A stretch of 8,441 nucleotides of DNA from Chloroflexi bacterium RBG_16_68_14 (lineage in GTDB: Bacteria; Chloroflexota; Dehalococcoidia; DSTF01; RBG-16-68-14): positions 34,250 through 42,690 of the forward strand of contig MGOB01000024.1 of assembly GCA_001796995.1 (NCBI GenBank). The letters run 5' to 3'. Below the pieces are notes generated by a model, which saw only the letters and a list, made by a program, of their open reading frames with translations, ran no database searches and was not told the origin of the DNA. Every line of letters begins with the position of its first letter. Position 1 is the first letter of the stretch. Position numbers and translations under genes: made by a program. Positions 1 through 7,791 of this stretch are shown one piece after another.

Positions 1-2541
1 GCGGACCAGTCGTACCGATGGGATGAAAAGCGCGATCGATTCATGGCTGACGAATCGCCCGGCGAAGACGGAGTGACTGCGGGCCAGCTCTTCTTCCAGA
101 CCGAGGCGGGCGGTCGCAAGGGCGCCGGCGTGTACTACACCCGTCAGGAGCTCGTCCGCCATCTCGTGAACCAAGCTGTGCTCCCGGCTCTAGAAGAACA
201 CCTGGAGCAGGTCCGGCAACGCGCGGCTCGGGACCCGGTCGAGGCTGCTCGCCTGTTATTTCGCTTCCGCGTGCTCGACCCCGCTATGGGTAGCGCCCAC
301 TTCCTTGTGGACGCGCTGGACGTGACGGCCGACCGCGTGCAGAAGTTCTTGGCGGAGACGCCTCTTCCGCAGATTCGCGGGTACTTGGACGATCTGCGAG
401 CCGAGGCTGGTGCAGGCACGGAACTCGTGGAGGACGGCCGCCTCTTGCGGCGTTTGCTGCTCAAGCATTGCATCTACGGCGTGGACCTGCAGGAGATGGC
501 GGTGGAGCTTGCCCGGGTGGCTCTCTGGCTAGCCAGCTTTGTGCCCGGCCTCTCCCTCTCCTACCTCGACCACAACCTCCAGCAGGGCGACTCGCTGGTG
601 GGTTTGGCTCGGTTCGAGCTGCTAGCCGTGCGCAAAGGCCGTGGCTCCGCCCGCGCCGGCGAGCTATGGACCAGCCCGGGTGGGTCACTGTTCAAGGCTC
701 TAGAGCAGGCCAGCGACCTGGCACTAGAGCTGGCCGACGTCCAGGACCGTACGCCGGAAGAGGTGCGACAGTCCCGGGAGAAGCGAGCTGCGTTGGGCCG
801 AATGTTGGAGGGTGCGCGGAGCGCTTTCGACCTCTGGACGGCCGAGGCCTTCGGCGTGAGCGGTGCGCGCGCAGCCCTCCTAGACGCTACAGCCATCTTG
901 GAGGGCAAGCCCGGCGAGGATGTCGCCGAACTTCTGACGCGGGCGCAAAGAGAGAAGGAGCTGCGCCACTTCTTCCACTGGCCACTTGCGTTCCCCGAGG
1001 TCTTCCATCCCTCCTCTGAACGCAGCCCGGGATTTGATGCAGTCATCGGTAACCCGCCATGGGAGGAGATCACTGTCGAGGAACTTGCCTTCTATGCACT
1101 ACATGATCCAGGCCTCAGAGGTTTGACGTCCGAGACCGAGCGTCGGCAGCGGATAGCGGAGCTGCTGGAGCAATACCCGCAGCTGCGCGAGGAATTCGAG
1201 GACCGCCGGCAAGAGGTAGAAACTCAGCGGTCCTTCTTCCGGCCGGAAAACGGGTACGAGATCCAGGGCTCGGGCGACCTGGATCTTTACGAGCTCTTCT
1301 GCGAGCGCTATCAAGCGCTCGCCAGGGCTGGGGGTTACATCGGCGTGGTACAGCCCCGTTCCACCTTTCTGGCCGTAGGAAGCCGTGGCTTCCGCCGATG
1401 GCTGTTCAAGAACTGCGAGGTCGAACGCCTGGATTTCATTCTCAACAGTCGGAACTGGTGCTTCCCGACTCACCCCCAGTACACTATCGCCCTAATGGCG
1501 GTCCGCATGAGCCCACCCGCCAAGGGCGCCGCGGTTGCCGTTAGCGGTCCATCAGCCAGCCTGGACGAGTTCCTGCAGAACGCCACGAGCCCAGGCGTTC
1601 GCGTCGAACTTGACGACCTGGCCCGTTGGACGCCGGCGCCGACCAGTGATCGCTCTTCTGAGCCCAGTTGGGAAGTGCCGCTCCTGCCTAGCAACGACTA
1701 TGCACGCCTCTTCGCCAAGATCCGCCGCGGCCCACGAATCGATCGCTGGGCCTTAGACCACGGCGGCGTCTTCCCCGCGACCGAGCTGCACGAGACCCAG
1801 CAGAAGCGATTCTTCCGCCACAAGAAGGGTGTGCCTGTTTGGAAGGGACGCTGCTTTGACCAGTACGACCCGCATGGCCGGGAGCCGGCTGGCTTTGCCG
1901 AATGGGAGGAGGTGTTGGGGTTCCTCCAGCAAAAGCGAATGTCCTCGCGCTCCGGGTTTGCAGGCCGCGTCCCGGCCGCGGTGCTGAAGAACTCTGCCAC
2001 CCACGCTGTCCACCAGGCACGCGTCGCCTTCCGCGACGTCTCGCGTGCAACTGACTCCCGCACCGTTCGTGCCTGCCTGGTGCCTCCCCGGACGCCGCTC
2101 ACGAACACAGCCCCTTACCTAGTCTTTCCCGACGGCAGGCCGGTAGACGAGGCGTACGTCCTAGGCGTCCTCAGCAGCTTGCCATTTGACTGGCAGGCCC
2201 GTCGCTTCGTTGAGACGCATCTCAATTTCTACATCCTTGACCTGCTGTGCTTCCCGCCCGAGGAGGACGTAGACGCGACCGAAAGCGCTCGCCGGTCAGC
2301 CCGACTCTCCTGCTCTGACAAGCGCTTCGCGGCGTTCGCGAGGAACGCTGGCGTACCCTGCGGCCCGTTGGCTGGGGAGGAGCGGGACACCCTGCGGGCG
2401 GAGATCGACGCGCTGGTGTCCCACGCGTACGGCCTCACGTCCGAGGACTTGCAGATCATCTTCTCCGACTTCACGTTGGACGCGGTGAGCCCTGAATACC
2501 GCGCATTGGTGCGACAGAAGTTCGAGGAGCTTGCGCTGTGA
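1..2541 (+). CDS. N6-adenine DNA methyltransferase with target-recognition region, Eco57I/DrmMI-like (5' end outside window)
   Basis: This enzyme should transfer a methyl group from S-adenosylmethionine to adenine N6 at a specific DNA site, marking host DNA against a partner nuclease. The frame is open from base 1, so the ATG at 43 is probably internal and the N-terminal part lies upstream. Counting from that Met: motif X-like GVYYT near residue 30, SAM-binding motif I DPAMGSAHF at 79-87, and catalytic motif IV NPPW at 337-340, preceded by the FHWPLAFPEVF block usual in large Type IIG, ISP and DISARM methylases. Residues about 560-750, including FRDVSRATDSRTV and LTNTAPYLVF, resemble the C-terminal specificity domain of these enzymes. 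The end (AYGLTSEDLQIIFSDF) is also typical. No nuclease motif is visible in this part. Its stop overlaps the helicase start, so the two are probably coexpressed. Adenine methylase is a firm call; the exact system type is inference. Confidence 0.9.
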   Translation, partial: ADQSYRWDEKRDRFMADESPGEDGVTAGQLFFQTEAGGRKGAGVYYTRQELVRHLVNQAVLPALEEHLEQVRQRAARDPVEAARLLFRFRVLDPAMGSAHFLVDALDVTADRVQKFLAETPLPQIRGYLDDLRAEAGAGTELVEDGRLLRRLLLKHCIYGVDLQEMAVELARVALWLASFVPGLSLSYLDHNLQQGDSLVGLARFELLAVRKGRGSARAGELWTSPGGSLFKALEQASDLALELADVQDRTPEEVRQSREKRAALGRMLEGARSAFDLWTAEAFGVSGARAALLDATAILEGKPGEDVAELLTRAQREKELRHFFHWPLAFPEVFHPSSERSPGFDAVIGNPPWEEITVEELAFYALHDPGLRGLTSETERRQRIAELLEQYPQLREEFEDRRQEVETQRSFFRPENGYEIQGSGDLDLYELFCERYQALARAGGYIGVVQPRSTFLAVGSRGFRRWLFKNCEVERLDFILNSRNWCFPTHPQYTIALMAVRMSPPAKGAAVAVSGPSASLDEFLQNATSPGVRVELDDLARWTPAPTSDRSSEPSWEVPLLPSNDYARLFAKIRRGPRIDRWALDHGGVFPATELHETQQKRFFRHKKGVPVWKGRCFDQYDPHGREPAGFAEWEEVLGFLQQKRMSSRSGFAGRVPAAVLKNSATHAVHQARVAFRDVSRATDSRTVRACLVPPRTPLTNTAPYLVFPDGRPVDEAYVLGVLSSLPFDWQARRFVETHLNFYILDLLCFPPEEDVDATESARRSARLSCSDKRFAAFARNAGVPCGPLAGEERDTLRAEIDALVSHAYGLTSEDLQIIFSDFTLDAVSPEYRALVRQKFEELAL
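2524..2540 (+). promoter_or_regulatory. Ribosome binding site and GTGA stop/start overlap for the PLD-helicase
   Basis: GAGGAG at 2524-2529 lies inside the last codons of the methylase, 8 nt before a GTG at 2538-2540. That GTG overlaps the methylase stop TGA (2539-2541) in the sequence GTGA. This spacing supports GTG 2538 as the start and points to translational coupling of the two subunits. Confidence 0.8.
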
Positions 2542-5500
2542 GCGGTGGACAGCCGGAGCTGGTCGACAACAGCGCCCGCTACGTCCACGGCGAGGCCCTC
2601 CGGTGGCTGGCGGAGCGCTACCCGCGGCCTCTGCGCGTGGCCACGGGCTACGTCCGGCTAGCCGGCCTCCACGGTCTCGCCCAGCTCCCCGGACCGCCGG
2701 AGCGAGATGTCCGCATCCTCTTGGGTGCTGTGCCGGAGCCCGGTTTGGGTGAGGACTCTTTCTTGGAGGACGAGGCCCGCCAGGCAGGGATGCTACTGGA
2801 GCAGGCGCTACAACGACTCCGGCGCGAGCGCGACTTCGACGCGTTCCCTCCAAGCCGGCGTCTCCAGACCCTTCGGGCTGTGGACGAGTTCTTGGCCGAC
2901 AAACGCGTCCGAGTCCGACGCTTCACAGACCGTTTTCTCCACGGCAAGTCCTACATCTTTGCCGACGAGCCGGGCCAGCCCCACGGAGAGCCCGGCGCCG
3001 CCCTGGTGACCTCCGCGAACCTGACCGGTGGCGGGCTGGAGGGCAATCTGGAGCTAGGCCTGGTCCACTATCAGCCCCACGTGGTGGGCGACGCCGCCCG
3101 CTGGTTCGATGAGCTCTGGGATCAAAGCGCAGAGTTCAAGGATCAACTCCGCGACCTGCTGTTCCCCGAGATCCCGGAGTACAGCCCGCAGACCATCTTC
3201 CTTCGCATGCTGCTGGAACTGTACGGTGAGGAGTTGGAGGAGACGGCCGCGCCGGCGGAACGCCCAACGCTCGCACGCTTTCAGGAGGACGGGTACCGCC
3301 GGGCGCTGCGCATCATCGAAAAGTATGGTGGGGCGATCTACGCAGACGGCGTTGGTACCGGCAAGACCCACGTCGGCCTGGAATTCGTCCGCAGGTATGC
3401 CGGCGAGAAAGGGCTCCACACATTGATCATCGCGCCGGCCCAGCTCCGGGACGAGACTTGGGAGCGTGCTCTGCACCGGGCGAACCTGCCCGGCCAGGTG
3501 ATCTCCTACCAAGAGCTGGCCATGGACGAGCAGCTCGCGGCGCGCAATGGTGGCCGGCGCATCCTGGCCGTGAACAAAGAGGCCTATCGACTCGTCATCG
3601 TCGACGAAGCCCATGCCTTCCGTAGCCCAGACACGACATACTACTCCGCACTTGATCGTCTGTTGGGAGGTGTCCCAAAGGCGCTCGTGCTGCTCACCGC
3701 CACCCCCGTCAACAACGCCCTGTGGGACCTCTACCACCAGATCATGCTCTTTGCTCGTCACGACGCTGCGTTCGCTGACTCTCTAGGCGTCCGCGACATG
3801 CGAGCGTTCTTCCGCGATGCCGGCGCTAACGACCCGGACCTCATCTCGCCCACGAAGATATTCCCTCTTGTTGATGCTGTGGCGGTCAGACGAGACCGCA
3901 GCTTTCTAGAGAAGCATTACGCCGGAGACACCTTCCCAGATGGCACCCCCGTGCGCTTTCCGAAGCCGCTCTTGCATGAACGCCGTTACGACTTGGACCA
4001 GAGCTACCCGGGCATATTCCAGCGTATCGTTAGAACCATGACCGGGCTGAAGATGGCGCGTTACCAGCCAAGTCGCTACCTGGAAGTGGGCGCCCACGAC
4101 GACGGACGCGAGGCGGTACTGGCCGGACTCGTTCAATCCGGACTACTGAAGCGTTTCGAGTCCTCGGCGCACGCCGCGCATGAGACGATCGCGCGCATGC
4201 TTGCAGTCCACGTCGCGCTCATCAGGGCGTGTGAAGAGCACGGCCAAGTGCCTTCGCTCGCGTCTCTCCGGGCTTTGTTCGCCGAAGTGCACGAAGGCGA
4301 AGTCGCGCCGGAGGCCGTAGAGGCCGTGTTGGAGCAGGACGAAGACGCTCGCCCAACCGACGACTTCACGCAGGCCTTTCTGGACGATCTCAAGGCGGAT
4401 CGCGACGCGCTTCTCGCAATGCGCGAAGACTTGGCGGTACTGCTCCAGCAGCCGGACCCCAAGCTAGCGACCCTTCTGGAGATCATCCGCACCTCCCCAG
4501 CCCAGAAGATCGCCGTATTCACAGGCTTCGGCGATACGGCTCGCTATCTCAAAAGTGTGCTGGAGGGCGATGCGGAAGGGCGATGCGGCAGACCTTTCAT
4601 TGCTGTCATCGGCGACGAGGCCTCGTCGGCTGAACGGGAGCGGGCGCTCATTCGCTTCTGCCCGCGGTCTATGACCGACAACCCTGAGTACGAGGCGACC
4701 GAAGGAGAGGTCGATCTCCTACTGGCGACAGACATCGTGTCGGAGGGCCAGAACCTTCAGGACGCCCAGGCCGTGATCTCATATGACATGCCCTGGAACC
4801 CTCAGCGGGTCGTGCAACGAAACGGCCGCGTGATTCGCCTCAAGAGCGCGCATGGTGAGGTCTATCTTCACACTCTCCTTCCCAGTCGGGGCGAGCTAGA
4901 ACAGCTCCTTCGCCTGGAGGCAAAGCTGCGGGCCAAGATCGCGGCGGCGAATGCCTCCGTAGGAATGGAATCCCAAGTCCTCGCCAGCGTGTATGCCGAG
5001 TCGAGAGCCTACGCTGATCTTGAGGAGTTCGCCAACCGCCTTGCGGGAGGAGATGCAACGCTGCTCGACGAAGGCGAAGGTGGTCAGTCCGGGTCCTTCG
5101 TCGGCGAGCGATACCGCGCCATGCTCGCCCGAGCGCAGGCTGAAGGCCAGCTCGCGGAGCTCAAGGCCATGCCCTGGGGCGTCGGCTCCTATTTCCATGC
5201 AGTTGAGGCTCTCGAAGACGTATCGCTACCCGCAGTCGTGTTTGCGGCGCGAGATCGGGATGGAGGACGGCACTGGCGAGCCGTTACTGCCGATGGGACG
5301 GTACTCCGAGATGATCTGAAGCTACTCACGCTTGCCGATCCAGGAGATGCTCCTCGCGACGAGTTGCCCGATAGCGTCGACCTCGACGCACTGTGGCAGA
5401 AGGCGGTGGAAGATATCTGCACCGAGTACAACGCGGCTCTCGACCCGGCCGCTCGTGAGCGTCGACTGCCGGCCAGTCAACGCTGGGCTGTGGACCTTCT

Positions 5501-5756
5501 CCGCGAACCCTCGCTCCCTGACCGGCCTGAGTTTGTAGACGCGGACGCTGCCCTCCTAGCGCCCAGAGATGCCTCAGTGTTACGTTCGCTCGCTGGCATC
5601 AGAAAGAGAGAGGAGCTGACCGCCCTGCAGGCTGCGGAGGCTGTCGTCGCGGTCGTGCGGGATTTTGGCCTGCGCCCAGTGCAAGTGCGCGAGGAGGTTA
5701 GGAGACCTCTGGTGCCAGACGACGTCGGCGTAGTCGCGTACCAGGCGGTCCTCTAG
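2538..5756 (+). CDS. PLD nuclease-SNF2/SF2 helicase fusion, restriction/defence protein
   Basis: This protein probably translocates on DNA using ATP and cleaves through a phospholipase D-type nuclease domain, acting with the upstream methylase. Residues about 1-200 form a PLD-like domain: HGK at 135-137 gives the HxK signature, followed by TSANLTGGG at 158-166, whose Asn is typical of PLD nucleases. Only one such motif is seen, so a dimer would be needed for the two-motif active site. The helicase core follows: GVGTGKT Walker A at 271-277, DEAH at 356-359, LTATP motif III at 386-390, ATDIVSEGQNL motif V at about 730-740 and QRNGRVIR motif VI at 760-767. Residues about 480-640 are an insertion rich in acidic helices. 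The last 270 residues carry no motif I recognise. The length of 1072 residues is like DISARM DrmD SNF2 proteins, but there the PLD protein (DrmC) is separate. Helicase and PLD assignments are strong; restriction function is inferred from context. Confidence 0.9.
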   Translation: MSGGQPELVDNSARYVHGEALRWLAERYPRPLRVATGYVRLAGLHGLAQLPGPPERDVRILLGAVPEPGLGEDSFLEDEARQAGMLLEQALQRLRRERDFDAFPPSRRLQTLRAVDEFLADKRVRVRRFTDRFLHGKSYIFADEPGQPHGEPGAALVTSANLTGGGLEGNLELGLVHYQPHVVGDAARWFDELWDQSAEFKDQLRDLLFPEIPEYSPQTIFLRMLLELYGEELEETAAPAERPTLARFQEDGYRRALRIIEKYGGAIYADGVGTGKTHVGLEFVRRYAGEKGLHTLIIAPAQLRDETWERALHRANLPGQVISYQELAMDEQLAARNGGRRILAVNKEAYRLVIVDEAHAFRSPDTTYYSALDRLLGGVPKALVLLTATPVNNALWDLYHQIMLFARHDAAFADSLGVRDMRAFFRDAGANDPDLISPTKIFPLVDAVAVRRDRSFLEKHYAGDTFPDGTPVRFPKPLLHERRYDLDQSYPGIFQRIVRTMTGLKMARYQPSRYLEVGAHDDGREAVLAGLVQSGLLKRFESSAHAAHETIARMLAVHVALIRACEEHGQVPSLASLRALFAEVHEGEVAPEAVEAVLEQDEDARPTDDFTQAFLDDLKADRDALLAMREDLAVLLQQPDPKLATLLEIIRTSPAQKIAVFTGFGDTARYLKSVLEGDAEGRCGRPFIAVIGDEASSAERERALIRFCPRSMTDNPEYEATEGEVDLLLATDIVSEGQNLQDAQAVISYDMPWNPQRVVQRNGRVIRLKSAHGEVYLHTLLPSRGELEQLLRLEAKLRAKIAAANASVGMESQVLASVYAESRAYADLEEFANRLAGGDATLLDEGEGGQSGSFVGERYRAMLARAQAEGQLAELKAMPWGVGSYFHAVEALEDVSLPAVVFAARDRDGGRHWRAVTADGTVLRDDLKLLTLADPGDAPRDELPDSVDLDALWQKAVEDICTEYNAALDPAARERRLPASQRWAVDLLREPSLPDRPEFVDADAALLAPRDASVLRSLAGIRKREELTALQAAEAVVAVVRDFGLRPVQVREEVRRPLVPDDVGVVAYQAVL

Positions 5757-5959
5757 CGCCTCTGGTGCCAAAGTACTCCTGCGATTCGCCAAGCCACCGC
5801 TGTACGGAGACCTCCGCTGTAGCTCTCGGGAGTCAGGTCAACGGAGCCGACTCGGACCAGCCGGCCTCCAGAGTTCTTCGAGATCGGAGTGTAAGAAATC
5901 CTAGGGCGCCGTCATAGAGAGAATGAAGGGATGGAACAGCTCCCCCACGAGGAGGAAGC
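5757..5959. other. 203-bp gap between restriction operon and sigma-factor cassette
   Basis: No convincing gene lies here. It is the longest non-coding stretch in the window and the likely place for the promoter of the sigma-factor cassette, but I see no clear -35/-10 pair. An 8-bp direct repeat CCGCTGTA occurs at 5797-5804 and 5814-5821. An imperfect hairpin is possible at 5843-5870 (GGAGCCG against CGGCCTCC with one bulge), but no T-run follows, so I do not call it a terminator. The sequence CCTCTGGTGCCA at 5759-5770 repeats 12 bases found at 5706-5717 inside the end of the helicase gene. Confidence 0.6.
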
Positions 5960-5962
5960 TTG
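5950..5962 (+). promoter_or_regulatory. Ribosome binding site fixing the TTG start of the sigma factor
   Basis: AGGAGG at 5950-5955 stands 4 nt before TTG 5960-5962. The spacing is short but workable, and the first sigma-like residues follow soon after. The ATG at 5976 is in another frame and cannot be the start. Confidence 0.7.
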
Positions 5963-6568
5963 GCGCCCGCATACGATGGCGAAGCCTCGCTGATCCGCGA
6001 CATCCAGTCCGGCACACCGGACCAGTCGGCAGCAGCCTTCGAGGAGTTGGTGAAACGCTACGCCTCGAAGCTCTTCTTGCATCTCTCTTCCAAGGGCCTC
6101 GCTGTCGTGGAGCAAGAGGATGTGGCGAACGAGACCTGGGCGCGCGCGTACCAGCTAATCGGACGTTACGAGTACCGGGGCGTTAGCGTTTTCGCGTGGC
6201 TCCGGGCCATCGCCGATCGTGTGGCCAAGGAATACTTCAGGCGTCGATATTTGGGAGAATCCCTCGAAGTCAAGGGTCGTGACGTCGTAGCGCCATCCGG
6301 CAACGACCCTGAGCCAGCCACGCTGGATCGCCTTACTCATGAGGAACGAATGGCAGCCGTCAAGGATGCGCTAACCGCGGCTCCTGAGGACTACCGTGCA
6401 ATCATCGAGGCCGTCTTCTTTGACAAGTTTACTACCGAGGACGTCATGGAGCTGTACGAGTGGTCGCAGAGCAAGGTCTACACCACGAAGTTCCGTGCGC
6501 TGGCGTGGCTGAAGAATCATCTCCTAGATCGCTATGGGACTGATACCATCCTGGACTTGCTGTCGTGA
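5960..6568 (+). CDS. ECF-like RNA polymerase sigma-70 family factor
   Basis: A 202-residue small sigma factor that should direct core RNA polymerase to a special promoter set. Region 2 covers about residues 25-97: the FEELVKRYASKLF helix, then DVANETWARAYQLI (region 2.2, core binding) and FAWLRAIADRVAKEYFRRR (regions 2.3-2.4, -10 melting and recognition). After a linker rich in Gly and Pro (about 105-125), region 4 spans about 127-190 with the helix-turn-helix TTEDVMELYEWSQSKVY and a following FRALAWLKNHLL. No region 1 or 3 is visible, as in ECF factors. The start is TTG with a good Shine-Dalgarno sequence. The region 4 turn diverges from the common EIAxxLG pattern, so its promoter sequence cannot be guessed. 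The next gene looks partly anti-sigma-like, as is usual for ECF pairs. Possible targets are the cassette itself and the neighbouring ubiquitin-like operon; this is inference. Confidence 0.85.
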   Translation: MAPAYDGEASLIRDIQSGTPDQSAAAFEELVKRYASKLFLHLSSKGLAVVEQEDVANETWARAYQLIGRYEYRGVSVFAWLRAIADRVAKEYFRRRYLGESLEVKGRDVVAPSGNDPEPATLDRLTHEERMAAVKDALTAAPEDYRAIIEAVFFDKFTTEDVMELYEWSQSKVYTTKFRALAWLKNHLLDRYGTDTILDLLS

Positions 6569-6614
6569 CGGAGAAGGGCAGCTTCGAGGCGGACCCGGGA
6601 GGGGGAGCTACGCG

Positions 6615-6631
6615 AGGAGGTGCATCCATTG
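6615..6631 (+). promoter_or_regulatory. Ribosome binding site choosing TTG 6629 as start of the HTH protein
   Basis: AGGAGG at 6615-6620 runs into an in-frame GTG at 6620, which is therefore too close to be used. TTG at 6629-6631, in the same frame, lies 8 nt after AGGAGG and is the better start. Confidence 0.65.
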
Positions 6632-7312
6632 ACTGAAGACGCCGAGAGCGAGGCGGTCAAGGGGATGATCCTCGACGCATGGATCGAGGATCTAGGAAGC
6701 GATCGTAGCCCAAGAACGATCCCGGAAATGGGGACACTGACCCCGGAGGAGCTGGAGGAGCTGATGCAGCTGGCTAGGTGGTACAAGGCCAGCTTCTTCG
6801 CCTCCCAGTCCGTTCAGACAGATGTGGATTCGATGGCGGCCACGCTCCGGGAGCGCGTGTACGAAGACCGGGCGTCTGAGTTGGAGCTCGTGGCGATGCT
6901 AACAGGCAACGCAATTACCTTCGGGAGCGCGCTCCAGGCTGCTCGCGCTCGACTCGGCGTTGAGCCGGAAGTTCTAGAGCAGGCGCACGCTCTTCCTAGA
7001 GGCGTTGTCAGTCAACTCGAGGCTGGGAAATTGCCGCCGCACCGTGTAGCCATAGACAAGATGGTGGTTCTCCTTCAAGGCCTTCGCTTCTCGCAACAAG
7101 TGCTGGACTTGATTCGACGCTCCTGCATCGAATGGGCTGCGTCGGCCTACGGTCAAGCGCAAACACAATTGGGCAGGATTGATAGGTCTTTGAACAACGT
7201 CGAGCGGCTCAGGCTACTTCAGGACGCTGCAGGCGAGGCAGACGAAGGCCTGTCCAAGGAGTTGGATCAAATCCGAGAGTACTGCAATACTCTTGAAGCC
7301 CGACTGCCCTAG
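6629..7312 (+). CDS. Anti-sigma-like and XRE-type helix-turn-helix regulator
   Basis: A 227-residue soluble protein with no membrane segment. Residues about 97-160 form a Cro/C1-type helix-turn-helix: FGSALQAARARLGV, then LEQAHALPRGVVSQLEAGKLPP, which matches the usual 'LxxARxxLGlsxxxLAxxxxLsxxxVSxLExGxlPP' layout. The N-terminal part (LTPEELEELMQLARWYKAS at 37-55, then DSMAATLRERV) resembles the short helical N-termini of cytoplasmic anti-sigma proteins. That resemblance is by eye and weaker. Residues 180-227 are charged helix with coiled-coil character. It begins 60 nt after the sigma gene and is very likely cotranscribed. Known pairs suggest it binds the sigma factor, DNA, or both. An ImmA/IrrE-type protease gene converges on it, and such proteases commonly inactivate XRE repressors. 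Regulator is a confident call; anti-sigma activity is a hypothesis. Start TTG 6629 was chosen over GTG 6620 by ribosome-site spacing. Confidence 0.75.
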   Translation: MTEDAESEAVKGMILDAWIEDLGSDRSPRTIPEMGTLTPEELEELMQLARWYKASFFASQSVQTDVDSMAATLRERVYEDRASELELVAMLTGNAITFGSALQAARARLGVEPEVLEQAHALPRGVVSQLEAGKLPPHRVAIDKMVVLLQGLRFSQQVLDLIRRSCIEWAASAYGQAQTQLGRIDRSLNNVERLRLLQDAAGEADEGLSKELDQIREYCNTLEARLP

Positions 7313-7791
7313 AGGGGGCGTTCGAGGTTCAGCAAGCCGGCGGAGTCAAGGCGACGAAACATCGCCTCCGGGCTTACGTCGAACTCCGCAGCCATGGCCT
7401 TCATATCGCCCAGTTCGCGCCAGCGCTCCCTTATCCAGGTCTCCGGCATCAGAAGCTCGGAGGCAAAGACATTCGCTTGGAATTCGTTGATGCGACGTGG
7501 GTCCGAAATGTCTCTGTCATCGAAAACGCACGAAACGGGGCTGTGCCCCAGTATGTAGTGGCCGAGTTCATGGGCAACAGTGAACCGTTGGCGGTGCGGA
7601 TGCGTACTCTGTTCGACCTCGATCACCCTCCGCTCCCGGAGTAGCCGCCCGCTGAATCCCCTCCCTCTCGATACGTAATCAATGACAAGGCCATGGCCAC
7701 GCGCTACGGCCTCTGCGCGCACGGGCGGCTCAGTTATCCCTTGCTCTTGCAGGGCCTCGCGGGCCCGCCGCCGGCATAACTCTTCGCTCAT
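7309..7791 (-). CDS. ImmA/IrrE-type zinc metalloendopeptidase
   Basis: A 160-residue protease of the ImmA/IrrE family. Counting from the ATG at 7791-7789, HELGH at 74-78 is the HExxH zinc site and the Glu of NEFQANVFASELLMP (about residue 103) is the expected third ligand. The LLMP stretch is characteristic of the family. The C-terminal helix pair (MKAMAAEFDVSPEAMFRRL) is also usual for it. The relatives ImmA and IrrE cut Cro/C1-type repressors (ImmR, DdrO) to switch on mobile-element or stress genes. Here the natural candidate substrate is the XRE-type protein on the opposite strand. The two genes meet tail to tail with stop codons sharing CTAG. An upstream in-frame TTG at 7806 would add five residues. 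Neither start has an ideally placed Shine-Dalgarno sequence, so the start is uncertain. It is divergent from the ubiquitin-like gene, with a shared upstream region of about 100 bp. The family call is very secure; the substrate is inference. Confidence 0.93.
   Translation of the reverse strand: MSEELCRRRAREALQEQGITEPPVRAEAVARGHGLVIDYVSRGRGFSGRLLRERRVIEVEQSTHPHRQRFTVAHELGHYILGHSPVSCVFDDRDISDPRRINEFQANVFASELLMPETWIRERWRELGDMKAMAAEFDVSPEAMFRRLDSAGLLNLERPL

Noticed and set aside
468..1019. 183-codon open frame in another plus frame within the methylase
   Set aside because: It overlaps the region between methylase motifs I and IV, and its protein is low-complexity, rich in Arg, Gly and Pro, as expected of a shadow frame.
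2296..2853. 185-codon minus-strand frame across the methylase/helicase junction
   Set aside because: Its product is rich in Arg, Pro and Ala with no domain. The junction is explained by the GTGA overlap of the two real genes.
3054..3761. 235-codon open frame on the minus strand
   Set aside because: It lies wholly inside the helicase core with intact Walker A and DEAH motifs in the plus frame. Long antisense frames are common in GC-rich genes, and no domain is visible.
5843..5870. Hairpin as transcription terminator after the helicase
   Set aside because: The stem is imperfect, the loop is long and no T-run follows.
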